A DNA stretch of 64,000 nucleotides from Mycteria americana (lineage: Eukaryota; Chordata; Aves; Ciconiiformes; Ciconiidae). Where the stretch lies: contig NC_134390.1 of NCBI RefSeq assembly GCF_035582795.1, positions 1,379,560 to 1,443,559 of the forward strand, written 5' to 3'. Positions within the stretch are counted from its first letter, which is position 1. Each line of letters starts with the position of its first letter. The notes under the pieces were generated by a model. That model was not told the origin of the DNA. It saw nothing but the letters and a program-made list of their open reading frames with translations, and did no database searches. A program made the position numbers and the translations under genes. Below are positions 34,491 through 47,246 of this stretch, piece after piece.

Positions 34491-37400
34491 CCTTTGCTGG
34501 CAGGACAAACCGGATGGGCATTTGCAGAAGTGGCAAAGGAGCGGCCGATCCATCCTGGGGACGGAGGGATGCACGGGTTGACCTCTCCAAGTCCTCTCAG
34601 CTGCAATTTTCCATGACTTGACCTTTTATCCTGGCCAAAATTGCTGAATTTGAACTCCTGACTGGTTTGGGAGCGGATGAAGCGGGATGCATCAGCGTAG
34701 GAACTGCTTGCCGGAGACACGGGGATGGCGTGGCCAGCCCTGCTCCCCGGCCAAAGCCTTTCTGCCTGTTGATGCTCGAATCAGCTCCGTAGCATCCCTG
34801 ATTTTTCCACTGCCTCAGGCTCTTCTGGCCAGGACCGTGCGTTCAGGTCTGCCTGTGTTTCCTCAACTCTGACATTAGTTCTCCAAACATTACCCAACAC
34901 CTTCCCTCGCTTTAGCTCTGTCCCTCAGGCAGCCACACAGCTTAATACACCCTCATAAACCCCTTTGATACGGGCCGTCTCTCCGTCTTGGGCTCTGCTC
35001 AGCTCAGGTTTGACGGGTGACCCCGTCCCAGCACAGCGGTGAGATACAGGCACACGGGGGGAGGACAGGGGAGAGCCCTGGGGTGTTTGTGGCAACGAGC
35101 GTGGCTACCAGGGTACCTGGCTCTGCAGCCTGCCTGTACACATGGCCCTGGACGAGCGGCTTGATCCCTTCCTGCTCTCTGCTGCGCAGCGCATCCCTTT
35201 TTTTAATAAACTCCTTGAAGTCATCTCCAGATTGTGCAGCTCATGCCCTTGCCTTTCCCTCTTTTAAATCTTACTTGGAAGCTTTTAGCCGATACATTAG
35301 CCCAATAAAGCCCAACAATTGGAGAGAAACCCAATCCTACCCCCACCCCACCCCCCTTCTCCATCGAGATCAAACGGGTTTTAATCGGAATAGAATTTCC
35401 TTTGACAAAATGAGTAAAATCTGTCGCTCGCATCCGCCCAGCCAGCCGCTCCTCAGCCCTGGGCCGTGTATCTGTGCTTGGTGCAGGAGCTGAAATCTCC
35501 CCTTTCTGCTCACCCCCGTCCTGCTGCCAGCTCCGGCTGGACAGCCTGTCCTCGCTTAGTGGCTTTGTCACCCCCGAGGGGCAGTGGGGTCCTGCTGAGC
35601 TGCGCCGGGAGCCCTTCCCTGCGGAGATAACGGAGGGTGTGAGCACCAGCCTCAGCTGCTGGAGCATCCAGGCTGCCCCTCCTGCGGAGCCTGGCATCCT
35701 CCCGGCGTGCTCGGGGACAGGGACGCGCCGAAGTGCCGCGGATGATTCGGACATCTGCTCTCACGACAGCCCCGTGGCTAGTTAGCAAAGTCCCTCTGCA
35801 AATGAAAGCTCCTTGCCATGGCGCTCAGGAAATGGGCCTCAAACCCGACTCCAAAGCACCAGCAACTCGTTCCAGCCGCGGAGGGGAGAGTTTCCTTTCA
35901 TCTCCAGCCAGGAGTTTAACCGGCCTTTCGTCTCTCCCCAGACAGGGCTTTGAAGGCTTGCAGGGTCCTCCCACATGTGCTGCTGGGGCTGGGAGTGGTG
36001 TCAGCCCTGGGACCGGGAGGGTGGAAAGGAGAGGGTGGAAAGCAGCATGGGAGCAAAGTGTTCTTCCCTTTGGGAGATGCCCAAATGGGGCAACTGGAGG
36101 GGCTCCTGCAAACCACCTTCACCCCAGATGGTCACAAAGAGCAGGGAACATCCACGGGCTGGGGACATCCGTGGACGTCCGTGGGACCTTGTCTCCTGGT
36201 GCTTTTGAACTTCTGCAAAGTGTCTTCCCCAGGCAGCTTAAAAGACGTTCTGGAGCTCTTCAGGATGGAGGCAGAGATGCTACCCCCTGCCTTCCCAGGC
36301 TTTTGGAGGGTCTTTGGGCTTGGAGGGTCTGCTTTCCGCCCAGGACTGTGCTGTGGGGAGAACAAAAGTGTTTTATACCGATTGCAGAGATGGAGTCTGG
36401 TTCTCACCAGCAGCAAATTATCAGTGCTGGGGGGAAGGGTCCAAGCTCCCTACCAGCCTCTACTCCAGCACGCACTCAATCCCGCTTCTCCAAAGTCCTT
36501 CCTCCTCTTTCTGGCCCTCTGTGACTTTGTTGATAACAGACCAGGGCACAGGGTGATGGTGATGGAGGGTGATGCTGATGTGCCTAGGGGCTGGGGGTGG
36601 GAGAGGACATGCTGGGTCCTCTCCCATCCCACCCCAATCTGTCCTAAGATGTTGCTCATAACTCCGCTCTGCCAAGCACGGGCCAGCTGGGAGCCGTGGG
36701 AAGCCACCAGGCTCTGAATGCGAGCTACTAGTTTGCTCCAAGATGCTAGTGGTTCGCGTGAGCGTGGACTCTCACGCAGAGCTGTGTGAAGAAGACCCGG
36801 CACGCTGGCTTTTCTGAGACCCCTTTTTCCTCCATCCCTTGGGTTGGCATGGCTCCGGTTTGGCCCACAGCTCGAAGGGAGGAGAGGCAGAAAACTGAGT
36901 CAGCTTTGAGTGCTTACAAAGTTGCTCACATAAAAATAACTCGACGTTCTTTGGGATGTGCATCATCGGTATCATCCGTCTGTCTGTCTGTCCTGTACTT
37001 TTGCGGCCTTATCCTGCTGGTAGGCTTTGTGGCATTTAGATAACAGCCCAGGGAAAACTGCTACAAAATGAGTGCGCTTGCTGTTGTCTTCCTTTTTTGC
37101 TTCTCTGGAGAAAAACATCTTTTTTTCCCCCGTTTTTCACTCCCTCCCGGTTCCTGAACCTTAATCTCTGGTTGATTTGCTGCGAGCAGGAGCACGAGGG
37201 ACCAAGACAGTTTGGTCGCTGCTTCGGAGTAACGCCAAGTGAAATGTCTCCTCCCAGCTGGGGAAGATGCTCTCGGACAGGGACCCCCTGGGGCAAAGTC
37301 AACCTCTGCCCTTCTAACACCTCCTAGCATAGATTTTTTGAGGCTGTTTTTTGCTCACAGATTAAACGAAACCTACCATAAATGTTTGTCTTGTTGCTAA

Positions 37401-39399
37401 CAGCAGTTTTGAACTTTGCTTTCCCACAACTACTTGAGCTGATGTTGGAGGATTGTGTGGTGCCCTGCACGGGGCAGACGGAGGTCAGGATGGCTTTGAC
37501 TTACTGGATCCTCTCCAGTTCTGTGCAGAGAGAGGTAACTGCACACGAAAATACATATTTGCTTCAGACAAATTCCTTTTAAAACAAGAGACCAGGTTCC
37601 CTGCACTAGGGGAGAAAAGAGTCAACTGTGCTGGCTTTATTGGGATTTCAGGATCATGAACAGGGCAGAGGGGAGGGACGGTTTGGTAGGGGGATGGCAA
37701 AGTGCGTGGCCAGGCACATGGCAGCTAGAAGGAAAAGGTGTGTGAAGGATGGATGAGTAGACAGCTACGTATGTATGGAGACGGAGTTACAGCTGCAAGA
37801 GGTGTCCAGAAGTTGAATGCTGGAAGATCTGAGCCTGAAACAGAGGGATGGGCATAGGGTGACCCACAGATGAGCCACCCGAAGGGTCAGGAAAAGGCAG
37901 AAATGGACTGGTATGGAGCCCAGGGGTGCAGCGTGCAAAAATAAGAATGACTGGATTTCCTCTTGTGCGCTCCCACATTTCAGAAACTCTGCTTTTTGGG
38001 GGTTAATACCTGCAAGGGGAGGCTTGGACGCCTTTGCAGGGGGCAAGCAGGCCTGGAGCAGGGGGATTAGGCAGCATTTGCACATCCAGAGAGGATTAAA
38101 CCATGAAACTCCCTAGGAGCAGAAGACAACCCTTTGGTTTCCCTTCCCACAGACCGGACTGGAGGCTGTAGGATCTCCTGGCTGGAAGTGACTCACGGCA
38201 GGAGTAGCTGAGCTGATGCACAGCGTGACGGAAAGACGCTTCCTGCTAACCCAGCCACAGCCATCAGGATCCTTGCGCCATCTGACAGTGAGTCACTGAC
38301 CTCTCATCCTTGGGTTACTGGTGCTAGCGCAGGTCCAGTTGAGTACTGGGAAGCACTGGGATGAAATGCAGAGCTCCCCGTCAAGCCCTTGCCTGCCACG
38401 TGCCCACAGCACGTCTTGTTTCCTTCTCCTCAAACGCATCAAGCAGATCTGGGGCATCAAGGCGCCCCGTTCATCACCCAAACCTGCTCAGGAGGCACAA
38501 ATCTCGGTGCCTCCAGCTGGAGGGAGCCGGGAGAAGGTTGTCCTTGGCCAGATGTGAGCAGCGGTGCAGGGCGAAGTGCGTGGAGGTAGCAAGGCAGAGG
38601 GCAGAGGTGGGGTTTGCTTTGCACCAGGAGAAGGAACTGCACATCTGGAGCCAGGGTCGGGTCCTGCAGCCGGGTCTGCAGAGCCAGGGAGCTGCGGTAA
38701 GCAGGGATGGGCACCTCACAAGGTTTCTCTCTGCTTGGCATTTAAATCCAAGGCAAGAAATTAAAGGCAAGAATGACGGAAGGTTTTTATTTGCTCCTGA
38801 GGTGCAAGACAACAACAGGTAACTGTAGCACAACTACTCGCAAGCTACAAAGACAATGGAGCCAACCTGTTCTTGGCAGTGCTGGGTGATATAGCCAGGG
38901 GTGAACAAAGCACCTTGTAGCTGGGCAGAGGAACTGGTCCAAGAAACATTTGCTGAAGGCATGAAGTAGAGTCAGGGTTAGGCTGCTCACCAGGCAGGAA
39001 TGGGTTGGCTGCTCGCAGGGGTACCCGAGCTATACGGCTCTTGCTCGCTCCTCCCAAAGAGTTTCTTTGCCTGCAAAGACTGCATTTGTCCTCTTCATCC
39101 CATCTCCTGGGGCAACGCTTGTTCAGTTATCTACTGACCACAGCACGCGTGCCCCCCACCTGCCCCATCATCTGGGGTGCCCGCTGTACGGCTTCGTGTC
39201 TGCGAGGCATTGCGTGGGATTTGCAAAGCAGCTGGGTCCTTTGGAGGAGAAAGCCGGAGTAAATAGGAAAAGCAACTGCTCGTGATGATCTTTTATTGCG
39301 ATCGGGAAAGCAGATCCTATGGGGGTTGATTCACTTCAGCGCTGCCTGGGACTGATGCAAATTCAAGGGCAGAGCAAGGTCGCAATCACAGGCAGCGCT

Positions 39400-39960
39400 G
39401 GGTCTCCCCGCCAAGGCTGCACGACCGTCTCCGTTAGCAGCAGCGGCCGGAGAAGGGCTACGCTCGGCTGCTGTGCCCCGGCGCGAGTCCATCGCGCTCG
39501 GCTTCCCCGCGAACCTCGGCTCGTGCGGCGCCAGGGCTGGGCTGGAGACGGCTTCGGTGGGAATTATTTGGCTCACGGGGAGAGCGGGGAGGCTCTTGGC
39601 AGCGAGACCCAGAACATGGCGTTTTGCTCCTTTGATGGCCAGATGGAAACAGATGGGGAAGAAGAGGGAAAAAAAAAAAACCCGCGCCCCAAACTTTCAC
39701 ATGTAAAGATTAACTGGAACAGGATGGTTGTCGGCGCGGGGTGGTGGTTGGCATCTGCGGGCGGCACACGGGGCACCCCTCCGTGGCTCGGCCACGGTGC
39801 CGCAGCTCATCCCGCTGCCCCATCCCGCGGCTCCGCGCCCGGGGAAGGGGCAAAGCGAGGCAGGAAAGCACCACAGCTCACACCCGGGCTCACCAGCAAC
39901 GCCACCGGCCAGATCCCAGCCACCACCCTGAGTCCCTTCTGCACCCCGCTCGGGGAGAGG
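39400..39960. other. Isolated CpG-rich patch
   Basis: CpG density is clearly higher than on either side (for example CGGCCGG, GGCGCGAG, ATCGCGCTCGG, GTGCGGCGCCAG, TCGGCGCGG). No gene start is evident on either strand. It could be a distal promoter, an enhancer or merely GC-rich DNA about 5.5 kb before TWIST3. Confidence 0.4.
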
Positions 39961-42900
39961 TGGAGGGGGTGCGTTTTGGTGGGGAACATCTTTTAGTTCT
40001 TAAAAAGTTCAGCAAGTTCCAGGAACGTTATGTCACTTTGACAAGGAAATGAATTGCGAGGCCATCAATCAAAGCTGCAGGCGCGCAGATCAAAGGACCC
40101 CGCAGCGCTCGAGTTCCCTTTTACAGCCAGAGCCCTGCACGATCCCCCTCACCCATATTCCCTGCGGTTGCTGCAGCAACAGCACGCTACAGCGGATGCT
40201 TCGCATTTTTATTCGCACCACACATGTTTCCACTCTAACACTGCAATAACTAGAAAAACCTGCGAAACCAAAGCTGCTTCCCCAGCCTCCAGGGGCAGCG
40301 GCTATTCCTGGTTCCCTTTAATGTTCTCAATTTATTAGCGTTATCCTCCTTTTTTTCACGCAGGATAAAATAGAGATTATTTTTGTCCTCTCTAACAAAG
40401 AAAAGGAGCTTGCAAAAAAAAAAAAAAGAACAAACACCCAACCCAAACCCTCTGTGTCGAGGCTCAGCTTCTGATTTTGTGCCCAGAATTATTTGCAGGC
40501 ATAATCAGGTCCTCGGCCATCAAAGCGATGCTCTCGACAGCACCGAGCTCACACATGGACCGTGTTAGCCCTGCGCAGCCCCGGCTCTTTGCAGCGGCGG
40601 GCAGGTTTGCCGCCCCGTTTTACCAGCCTGCAAACCGAGGGTGGAGCTGGGGGTGGCACTGCCTCAGCTTCCCCGGCCCAAAAATGGCATTTGCACCCAG
40701 ACCATGATGTGTGTCCTGTCCCAGCCCCACTCTGCCCACCGAGGACAAGTCGTTGCGTCTTTGGAGGTTGTTTGGGTCGAACCCAGCTCTCGCAGTCTCT
40801 CCTCTTTACGCTGTTATAGCAGATGCAGCCCTGGTTGATGTCACACAAGAAAAATCATGGCTTCGACCCCCCCAAACCCTGCAGAAACCACCTGTCCACC
40901 TTCCTTACACCTGTGGTGGTGGAGCATCAGCTCCATACCGAGCTCTTCTCCAGCATCCATTAACCCAAAGACCCCATCTACCCCGTGAGACCTTCTCCCA
41001 TCACAGCCACCCAGCTCGGTGTGTGTGACAAGGTCAGGGCAGATCCTCGTGCTCTAGATCCAACTCAGAAAAGCCAAAAGATGTGACATCACCAGCGAAT
41101 AAGCAGCAGATTGCTAAAATAATCGTTTTCTATTTGAGATATTAAGTGGTTCCTCTGCGCTCCTATGGGGTGTCCTGAGTGGGACAGAGCTGGACCTGGA
41201 GGCATGGCAGTGCCACATTGTCCTTCAGACCATGCAGAGAGCAACCACCTCTTGCTCTGGTGGACCATCCCTGCAGACCTGTGGCAGGCGGAGAGAGGCC
41301 AGGACGTCCCAGGACAACAGTGTGACGTTTGTGTGAGCTGGTGAGTTGTACTGAAAGGAGGTGAGCAAGCGTTTGTGCCAAAGCTCAGCTCTCCTGGGAC
41401 TGAGAGGGAAGCCTGGTCCCCCACGGGGACAGCATGGATCACCAGGGGTTTTGGAGACCTGCTTACGGGGAAGAGACTGAGAGGGCTTCGCTTGTTTTGC
41501 AACCAAGCAGATGGCAGAGAGGGGTCAGAGACATCCAGGACTGAAGGCTGGTGAAGAGCATCTAGAGGTCATGTGAGGCTCAGAGACAGAAATAGGCTCA
41601 GGTTGACCAAGATGTGCTTTCAGCCCACCAAAGGACGTGATTTTGAGGGGAGACCTCAACCCCTTTCTAAAGAAACCTTGGCTCCCACCTCGACCCCACA
41701 AAAGAGCTCCCATTTGAGGTCCTACAGCCTCTCTGAAGTTACTGGTGTGCCTCAGCCCTGTTCTTCCAGGCGATGGACTCCCTGCTCCCTTGCTCTCTGC
41801 CCATGTGTGGTTTGGTAGTGTCCTTGCTTTCTTTTTTTTTCACCTTTCCTTTCTTTCCAAAGTGCTAACTGGCCCTGCAGGAGCCCTGCAAGCCATCTTC
41901 CAGGCTGAGATCTGCCGAGGACACCCCAGCGCTGGGGACATTTCCTACCTCAACCAAAGAAAAGCTGCTCGGGAAGGATGGATGTGAGTAGTGAGGACCA
42001 GGAGGGGAGGTGGGCAGAGGGGCTGGGACATGGTGGGAATTCAAATCTTCCATCTGGTGGCTTCTCGCTGAATCAAGCGAGCTAGGCTTTTTTTTTTTTT
42101 CCTCCGCATATTTAAGGTCTGAAATTTTCACTGATCTGTCAAAACGAGCGCTATAAAACCCCCAGCTAGCTGGAAAAGCAAAGTTATTGAAACCAGTTTG
42201 GTGACTCATGACCTTTCCATGAAAAGTTTATATTAATATTCCTCCAAAAAACCCTCACTAAAAGAACGAATTGAAATGTTTAAGAGAAAAATACTCCTGC
42301 CACAAAACATCCAAATCTGGGTAAAAAAAGCCTGCTCGAGCAGTTCGGGGTGCTTAGCTGATCCTTCCCGCAGATCGAAGCTCATTGTATTTCTCCTTTC
42401 GCTCAAGGATATCAGCAACAATACCGAACTTCACTTCCTTCGTCCAAAACCATTTGCCAGCGAAATTAAATTAAACTTTTTTTTTTAAAAAAAGGAAAAC
42501 AATTTAGAAAAAAAAAATTAAAAAAACCCTAAAAAACGCAAGCACGAGCCCGTGCCCCAGCTGGTGTTAATTGGCAGCTCCCCAGCCCTCGGCAGAGCTG
42601 AGCCAGCTCCTCCAAGCGCGGGATCAGAGGACCCTGGATCCTGCCTAAATCCTGCCCTCCCTGGGGTATTTTTTCCTCGCCCTTTGTTTTCTCTCGCTTT
42701 CCCAGGCCCCTGTGATCCATTGTCTTTCCGCATTACGAACATCTGATATTAGCCGCTGTCTTGACAACGCTCACGTGTGAGTAATGCGTTGAGCCGATGC
42801 CCTGCCGGCACCGCGGGCTTCGGTGAGGAGGAAGGAGCAAAGTCCCCAGCCTCCATCCCAGCAGGTCTGAGTATCAACCTGTTTCTGAGCATCTTTGACT

Positions 42901-44690
42901 TCTTTAAGCTATATTGGGCGTTTTTCAAACGTTGGCTCTCTGCTAGCTCCCAGCCGTGGCTACTGCCGCCCCTGACAAGTTGACACGAGAGCAGGGAGGA
43001 TGGGGCTGAGCCAAAGCCCTCTCATATCCGAAATCATCGTCCTGCATTGCTCAGGTCTCCCCGGGACAGGGGCCGAGGTGGCTCTTTGAGGTTGCCATTT
43101 CACTTGGGCCCCCACCCAGCGTGAAGGATGTTTGAGAGAAACCCGTGGAAGAATGTGAAAACACACATTCCCTCAAAATAGGGAAAAGCGTCCGTACGGT
43201 GCCTGCATCCCGAGTGGAAAAGCCGCAGCCGGGTGGGTGCAATTAGGAAGGCAAAGGGGTTGGAAAGGGTTTTGCTGTGAGCGCTGATGGACAACGGGAT
43301 GCGTGTCTGGTCAGCAAGGCTACGGCTGCTTGGCAGGTCTACGGAGCACGTTTTTAAGAAATACCTTGTAGCTGAGCTTGAATTGAGGTTTTTCTACTGG
43401 AGACCTCAGCTCGCTCGAGCAAAGTTGGCCAAGTCGTTTGCTTTTCTTCAGCCCCACCTCAAAGAGCAGAGAGGACATCCTCCTCCTCTTCAGGCTGTAG
43501 GCAGCGGGTCAGAGGTTCTTGACCGGAGCTTCAAGAGAAGACTGCAGTACAACAGTATAGGTTATTCCGGATGCAGGTAATACTGACGAGATGAGAATAT
43601 TAATTTGTTATACGCAGCAAGACAAAAAATTAAAGGTCGTTGCCTTTTAAAGGACTTTCTCCTGGTGATGCTCAGCCTGAGTTGCCACATCCCTGTCACT
43701 GCCAGCCCGGGGGTAGGTGGGGATCCCACCGCAGCACGATGCAGGCTCATCACTGTAGGAGATCTCTGGAGTACGTTATATATTTCTGTTAGTAAAATAT
43801 ATTATATACGGAAACTCGTTACGTGTTATAAAAAGGAGCTGATTTAAAAAAATATCGATACAGATACAGGCATATTTCAACTCAACAATTTCTGTTTTAT
43901 TGATACTGTTTTAATTCTTGTGATGAATTACTGGCACTGTTTTAAACGATATTGTTCCCGTAATACCCCTTTGTGCTCTCATTACAAGACAGAGCAACAA
44001 AGCAAGATTTTAGCAAGGGTTATGGAGCTCTGCTGGGGAGGGACCCCAATATCCCCAAGGACTTCGGTCCGAAGAGACTCAGCTGCCGATGACCAGGAGC
44101 AGGGGGAGCAGTGCCAGGAGAGCGTGATGAGCAGAGACAGCTTGGACGGGGTCAACAGACAGCGGAGAAGAAACACCTTGGAGAGGCAGAGAGGGCACAG
44201 GCAGGGGGTGGGAAGGTTATAAGGGTTCCCAAAAGTGTAGGACTTTTTGGGGAGTGGGTGGCTGGGCATGGGAGGATGGTGGGTCACCAGTGGACCCCGG
44301 TTCCATGGGTTGATTCTACTGGTGTGATACCAGAGGGTGGAAAACTATCCAATATAAGGAGGGACCTGGGCAGAATATTTTATGCCTTGATGGTCTGAAT
44401 CTGGACCTCCAACCTTGGCTGAAAGAGGCTGCAGCTCTCCCAGCGTTTCTGCAGGGAGGAGAAAGTGGGTTTATTTGCTCAGGGGTGGTATAAGGAAGCA
44501 ACGCTGCTTAAAGCGCTTGGTTTCCTGGGGAAATCAGGGGCAGAACTGGCTGTGGATCCAGCCAGGAACAGGGTCCGGACCTGTTCCACCCTCTCTATCT
44601 ATTTGAGAGGAATTTGATGGTGGATGAGTATTGGCTTCCATCTGTATAATAAGGGCTACTGTAGACTGCCAGAAACGTAGACAGAGGAAG

Positions 44691-44728
44691 CGAGACGGAT
44701 GGATGGATGGGTGGATGACGGGGTGGAT
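44691..44728. repeat. Imperfect (GGAT)n / (GGATGGGT)n microsatellite
   Basis: Consecutive GGAT, GGGT and GGTGGATG units over about 38 bases. Confidence 0.7.
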
Positions 44729-45416
44729 GCAAACTCAAGTTTTCAAGAGCAGTATGGATGCCTATCACTGTGCTTCTTCCTTTGGCCTCAGAGAATACCC
44801 CGTATTGCTCATCGAAACATCCATTGCTCCACATTTCCACTTGAACGTCTCATGGATAAAAGTCTCCTATTCCAAACTGGACAAGTGACTATTTCTGGCT
44901 GGCTTTTGCAGGGTCAACTGGGCTTAAAAAAGAAAAAAAGGACTAAAACCCAAAAAAGCCTCCCCTGAACTCCATGGCTGGTGCTCACATTAGCATAGGC
45001 AATGTCCCCTGACATCCGGGCAGCAGGCAGGAGCATCTGTGCCGGAGGGCTTGGGGGTGTCGGTGGAGGAGGGAGGGAGGAAATCTGGAACCCATAAGCT
45101 CCACTGATGTTTGCATTACCTTGCACGGCTGCATTGGTCTGTGTCTGGTCCGCCCACGGTCCTCCTCGCCCTATCAGCAAGAGCCATTCCCCAAAGTTAT
45201 TCGAACGCCCTCCTCTCCGTAGCCCAAAGGAAAAACCAACCGAGCTCCTTGGAGGGCTCTGCAAGGCTTGGGAAGTTTGGGGAGGCTGAAGGGTGGATGC
45301 TCCAGGCTGCACCTCTGGAGCGGGCGCTGGCTGCTCTCCAGGCCGCCTTGCCGATGTGCTGTGGCCGTCGCATCTCGTGAGACCCCAGAGCCCTTCACCT
45401 GCAAGGTGCCGAGAAG

Positions 45417-45902
45417 ATGAAAGAGGAAAGCATGTGCCCAGACTCCCCCGAAGGCAGCCTGGTCACCAGCGAGGAGGAAGGCGAGCGGCTGCACAAGAAA
45501 TGCCTCCGCAAGCGTGGCCAGGGGGGCAAGCCGGCGGAGGACTGCGGTGCCCTCTCGCCGCAGGGCAAGCGGAGCAAGCGCAGCCCCGTCCCGCAGTCCT
45601 TCGAGGACGTGCACACGCAGCGCGTGATCGCCAACGTGCGGGAACGCCAGCGGACCCAGTCGCTCAACGATGCCTTTGCGGAGCTGCGGAAGATCATCCC
45701 GACACTGCCCTCCGACAAGCTGAGCAAGATCCAAACCCTCAAGCTGGCCGCCCGCTACATAGACTTCTTGTACCAGGTCCTGCAGAGCGATGAGCTGGAC
45801 CACAAGATCACCAGCTGCAACTACCTGGCCCACGAGAGGCTCAGCTATGCCTTCTCCGTCTGGAGGATGGAAGGGGCTTGGTCCATGTCCGCATCCCACT
45901 GA
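45417..45902 (+). CDS. TWIST3: Twist-family bHLH transcription factor, probably TWIST3
   Basis: An intact single-exon frame of 161 residues. Twist proteins are nuclear bHLH factors that pair with E-proteins on E-boxes and act in mesoderm, neural crest and limb. Seen here: an acidic N-terminus (residues 1-24), two basic nuclear-localisation-like stretches (KKCLRKR 27-33, KRSKRS 51-56), the basic region [18 protein letters not shown] (70-87), helix-loop-helix to about 120 ([20 protein letters not shown]), and the C-terminal Twist box (137-161, with [13 protein letters not shown]) ending SMSASH. Length matches TWIST2 (160), but the N-terminus ([13 protein letters not shown]) and [14 protein letters not shown] differ clearly from TWIST2, which is nearly invariant between birds and mammals. 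Linkage to HDAC7, not HDAC4 or HDAC9, also points to TWIST3. The start has A at -3 (GAAGATGA). Twist identity is near certain; the paralog call is about 85% sure. Confidence 0.93.
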   Translation: MKEESMCPDSPEGSLVTSEEEGERLHKKCLRKRGQGGKPAEDCGALSPQGKRSKRSPVPQSFEDVHTQRVIANVRERQRTQSLNDAFAELRKIIPTLPSDKLSKIQTLKLAARYIDFLYQVLQSDELDHKITSCNYLAHERLSYAFSVWRMEGAWSMSASH

Positions 45903-46710
45903 GCCGGGGTATGTATCGCCACCTCCCCGCCGACACCTCCGCACATCCCTCGCTCCTGCATCCTCCGTGCATCTCCCCAGCTCGGTCCTGCGGGGGAAAC
46001 GCACAGCAGCCACCCCCTCCTCACGCTCCACGTGCAAGCGATTTGCTTTAACGAACCCCAGACGCTGCTGAGGCCGGCGGTCGGAGGAGGTGGCGATTCC
46101 CAACCTCGCTGGGGCCGGTAGGACGTTGCAGGGGACCGAGCAGCAGAGCCCTAAAGCAACTGATCTCATTTAGCAAGGTCTGGTCCGGGGCAGGCTAGTG
46201 AAAGGTTTAAATGAGGGCTTAAAAATCTGATTTATCCTCCCATGGTAACCCGGGAGGGCGCGTAAATCAGCAGACACCCTTCTGAACGTGCTTGGGTTAC
46301 CAAGGTGTCAAAACCGCACGAGCGAGACCGGCGGCAGCCCCGCAGCCATCGGCCGACGGCCGCTACTGTGCGAAGAGCCCAGCCTTGTCCTCGCCGCCTG
46401 GGCGAAACTTGGCAGCCATTCCCTGCGGCCGTTGGGTGGCCCTGGGGCCTCCAGCCTGCCGGGGCTTCTCCTATCCCTCTCCTAAAGCGTTGCAGATGAG
46501 ATGGGATCCGCAATCCCTTCGGATCCGTAGGCATCCTACGCTGCAGGGAATAAAAGATGGCGTGAGGGTGCGGGGGCAGCGAGGTTTGCCCACTCGCGGC
46601 ACTGCACCCCTTGTTTGAGGCACTCAGCACCATCCAGCCACCACCTGAGCATCCTTCCAATCCCTGGCAAAGCTGCTGAGAGGAGAGGGGAACAATTAGG
46701 TAAATAAATA
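45903..46710 (+). other. TWIST3: Probable TWIST3 3' UTR with candidate 3'-UTR intron donor
   Basis: Seven bases after the stop lies GGGG|GTATGT-like sequence (GT at 45909-45910). TWIST1 and TWIST2 have an intron in the 3' UTR shortly after the stop, so a similar intron is plausible. Candidate AATAAA signals on + lie at 46549 (in GGAATAAAAG), 46703-46708 and 47563-47568; which one is used cannot be told. Confidence 0.35.
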
Positions 46711-47186
46711 GGTCTCGTTGGGCTGGGAGAAAGGGGGAACAGAGGGAGAAGGCTCAGCTACGTGCTGTCGTTTCCTGCAGCCCGTGAGCAGGAGCAGAAA
46801 GCTCCGGAGAACATTCCCGAGCCGTGGAATTCGGGGACACTTCATGGGAGCCCAGCTCAGCTCCCGAGAATCCCCATCGTCCCCTAAACAGGATCCGGGC
46901 TTCTGGCTTTCCTCGGGCACTGCCTCATTAACCCCTGCCTTGCGCTGGCCCCGGCGCTGGGGGTTAGAGACCGCCGGGTCCTCTGGGGAAGCCAACTGCA
47001 AAAGAACTCTTCTTTTTCTTGCACCCACCGCTAAGGGCTGCAACGTGGAAAACCCTTTCCTTCTTATTTTCTGCCAGCTACTGGGGTCAGCCTTGTGCAC
47101 CCTCTTCACGCGCCATTTCTTTTCCTGAAGTCCCAGTTCAGTGCAGGGAGTCCCGTCCCCGTGCCCAGCCGTGGGCTCCTTGCAGG

Positions 47187-47246
47187 CAGAAGCAGCATAT
47201 TTATAACAGAAGCAGCATATTTATAACAGAAGCAGCGTATTTATAA
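47187..47246. repeat. 20-bp unit in three tandem copies, with TATTTATA core
   Basis: CAGAAGCAGCATATTTATAA is repeated three times head to tail with a single A-to-G change in copy 3. Each copy holds ATATTTATAA or GTATTTATAA, one base off the MEF2 consensus YTAWWWWTAR. It lies 1.3 kb downstream of the TWIST3 stop. Confidence 0.85.

Larger units (their letters stand above)
34491..45416. other. Intergenic DNA upstream of TWIST3, no gene recognised
   Basis: No exon with homology was found on either strand. Notable contents are an isolated CpG-rich patch (39400-39960), AT-rich patches at about 42060-42540 and 43590-43930, a GGAT-type microsatellite at 44691-44728, and a TGAGTCAGCT site at 36896. 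The last few hundred bases before 45417 should contain the TWIST3 5' UTR and promoter, but I see no TATA box. Confidence 0.5.

Noticed and set aside
45417-45902. Calling the bHLH gene TWIST2
   Set aside because: TWIST2 is nearly identical between birds and mammals across its whole length, whereas this protein differs in the N-terminus and residues 125-136, and its neighbour is HDAC7, not HDAC4.
45174-46169. 331-codon minus-strand frame antisense to TWIST3
   Set aside because: High GC leaves the antisense frame open; no domain, and the plus strand carries an unmistakable bHLH protein.
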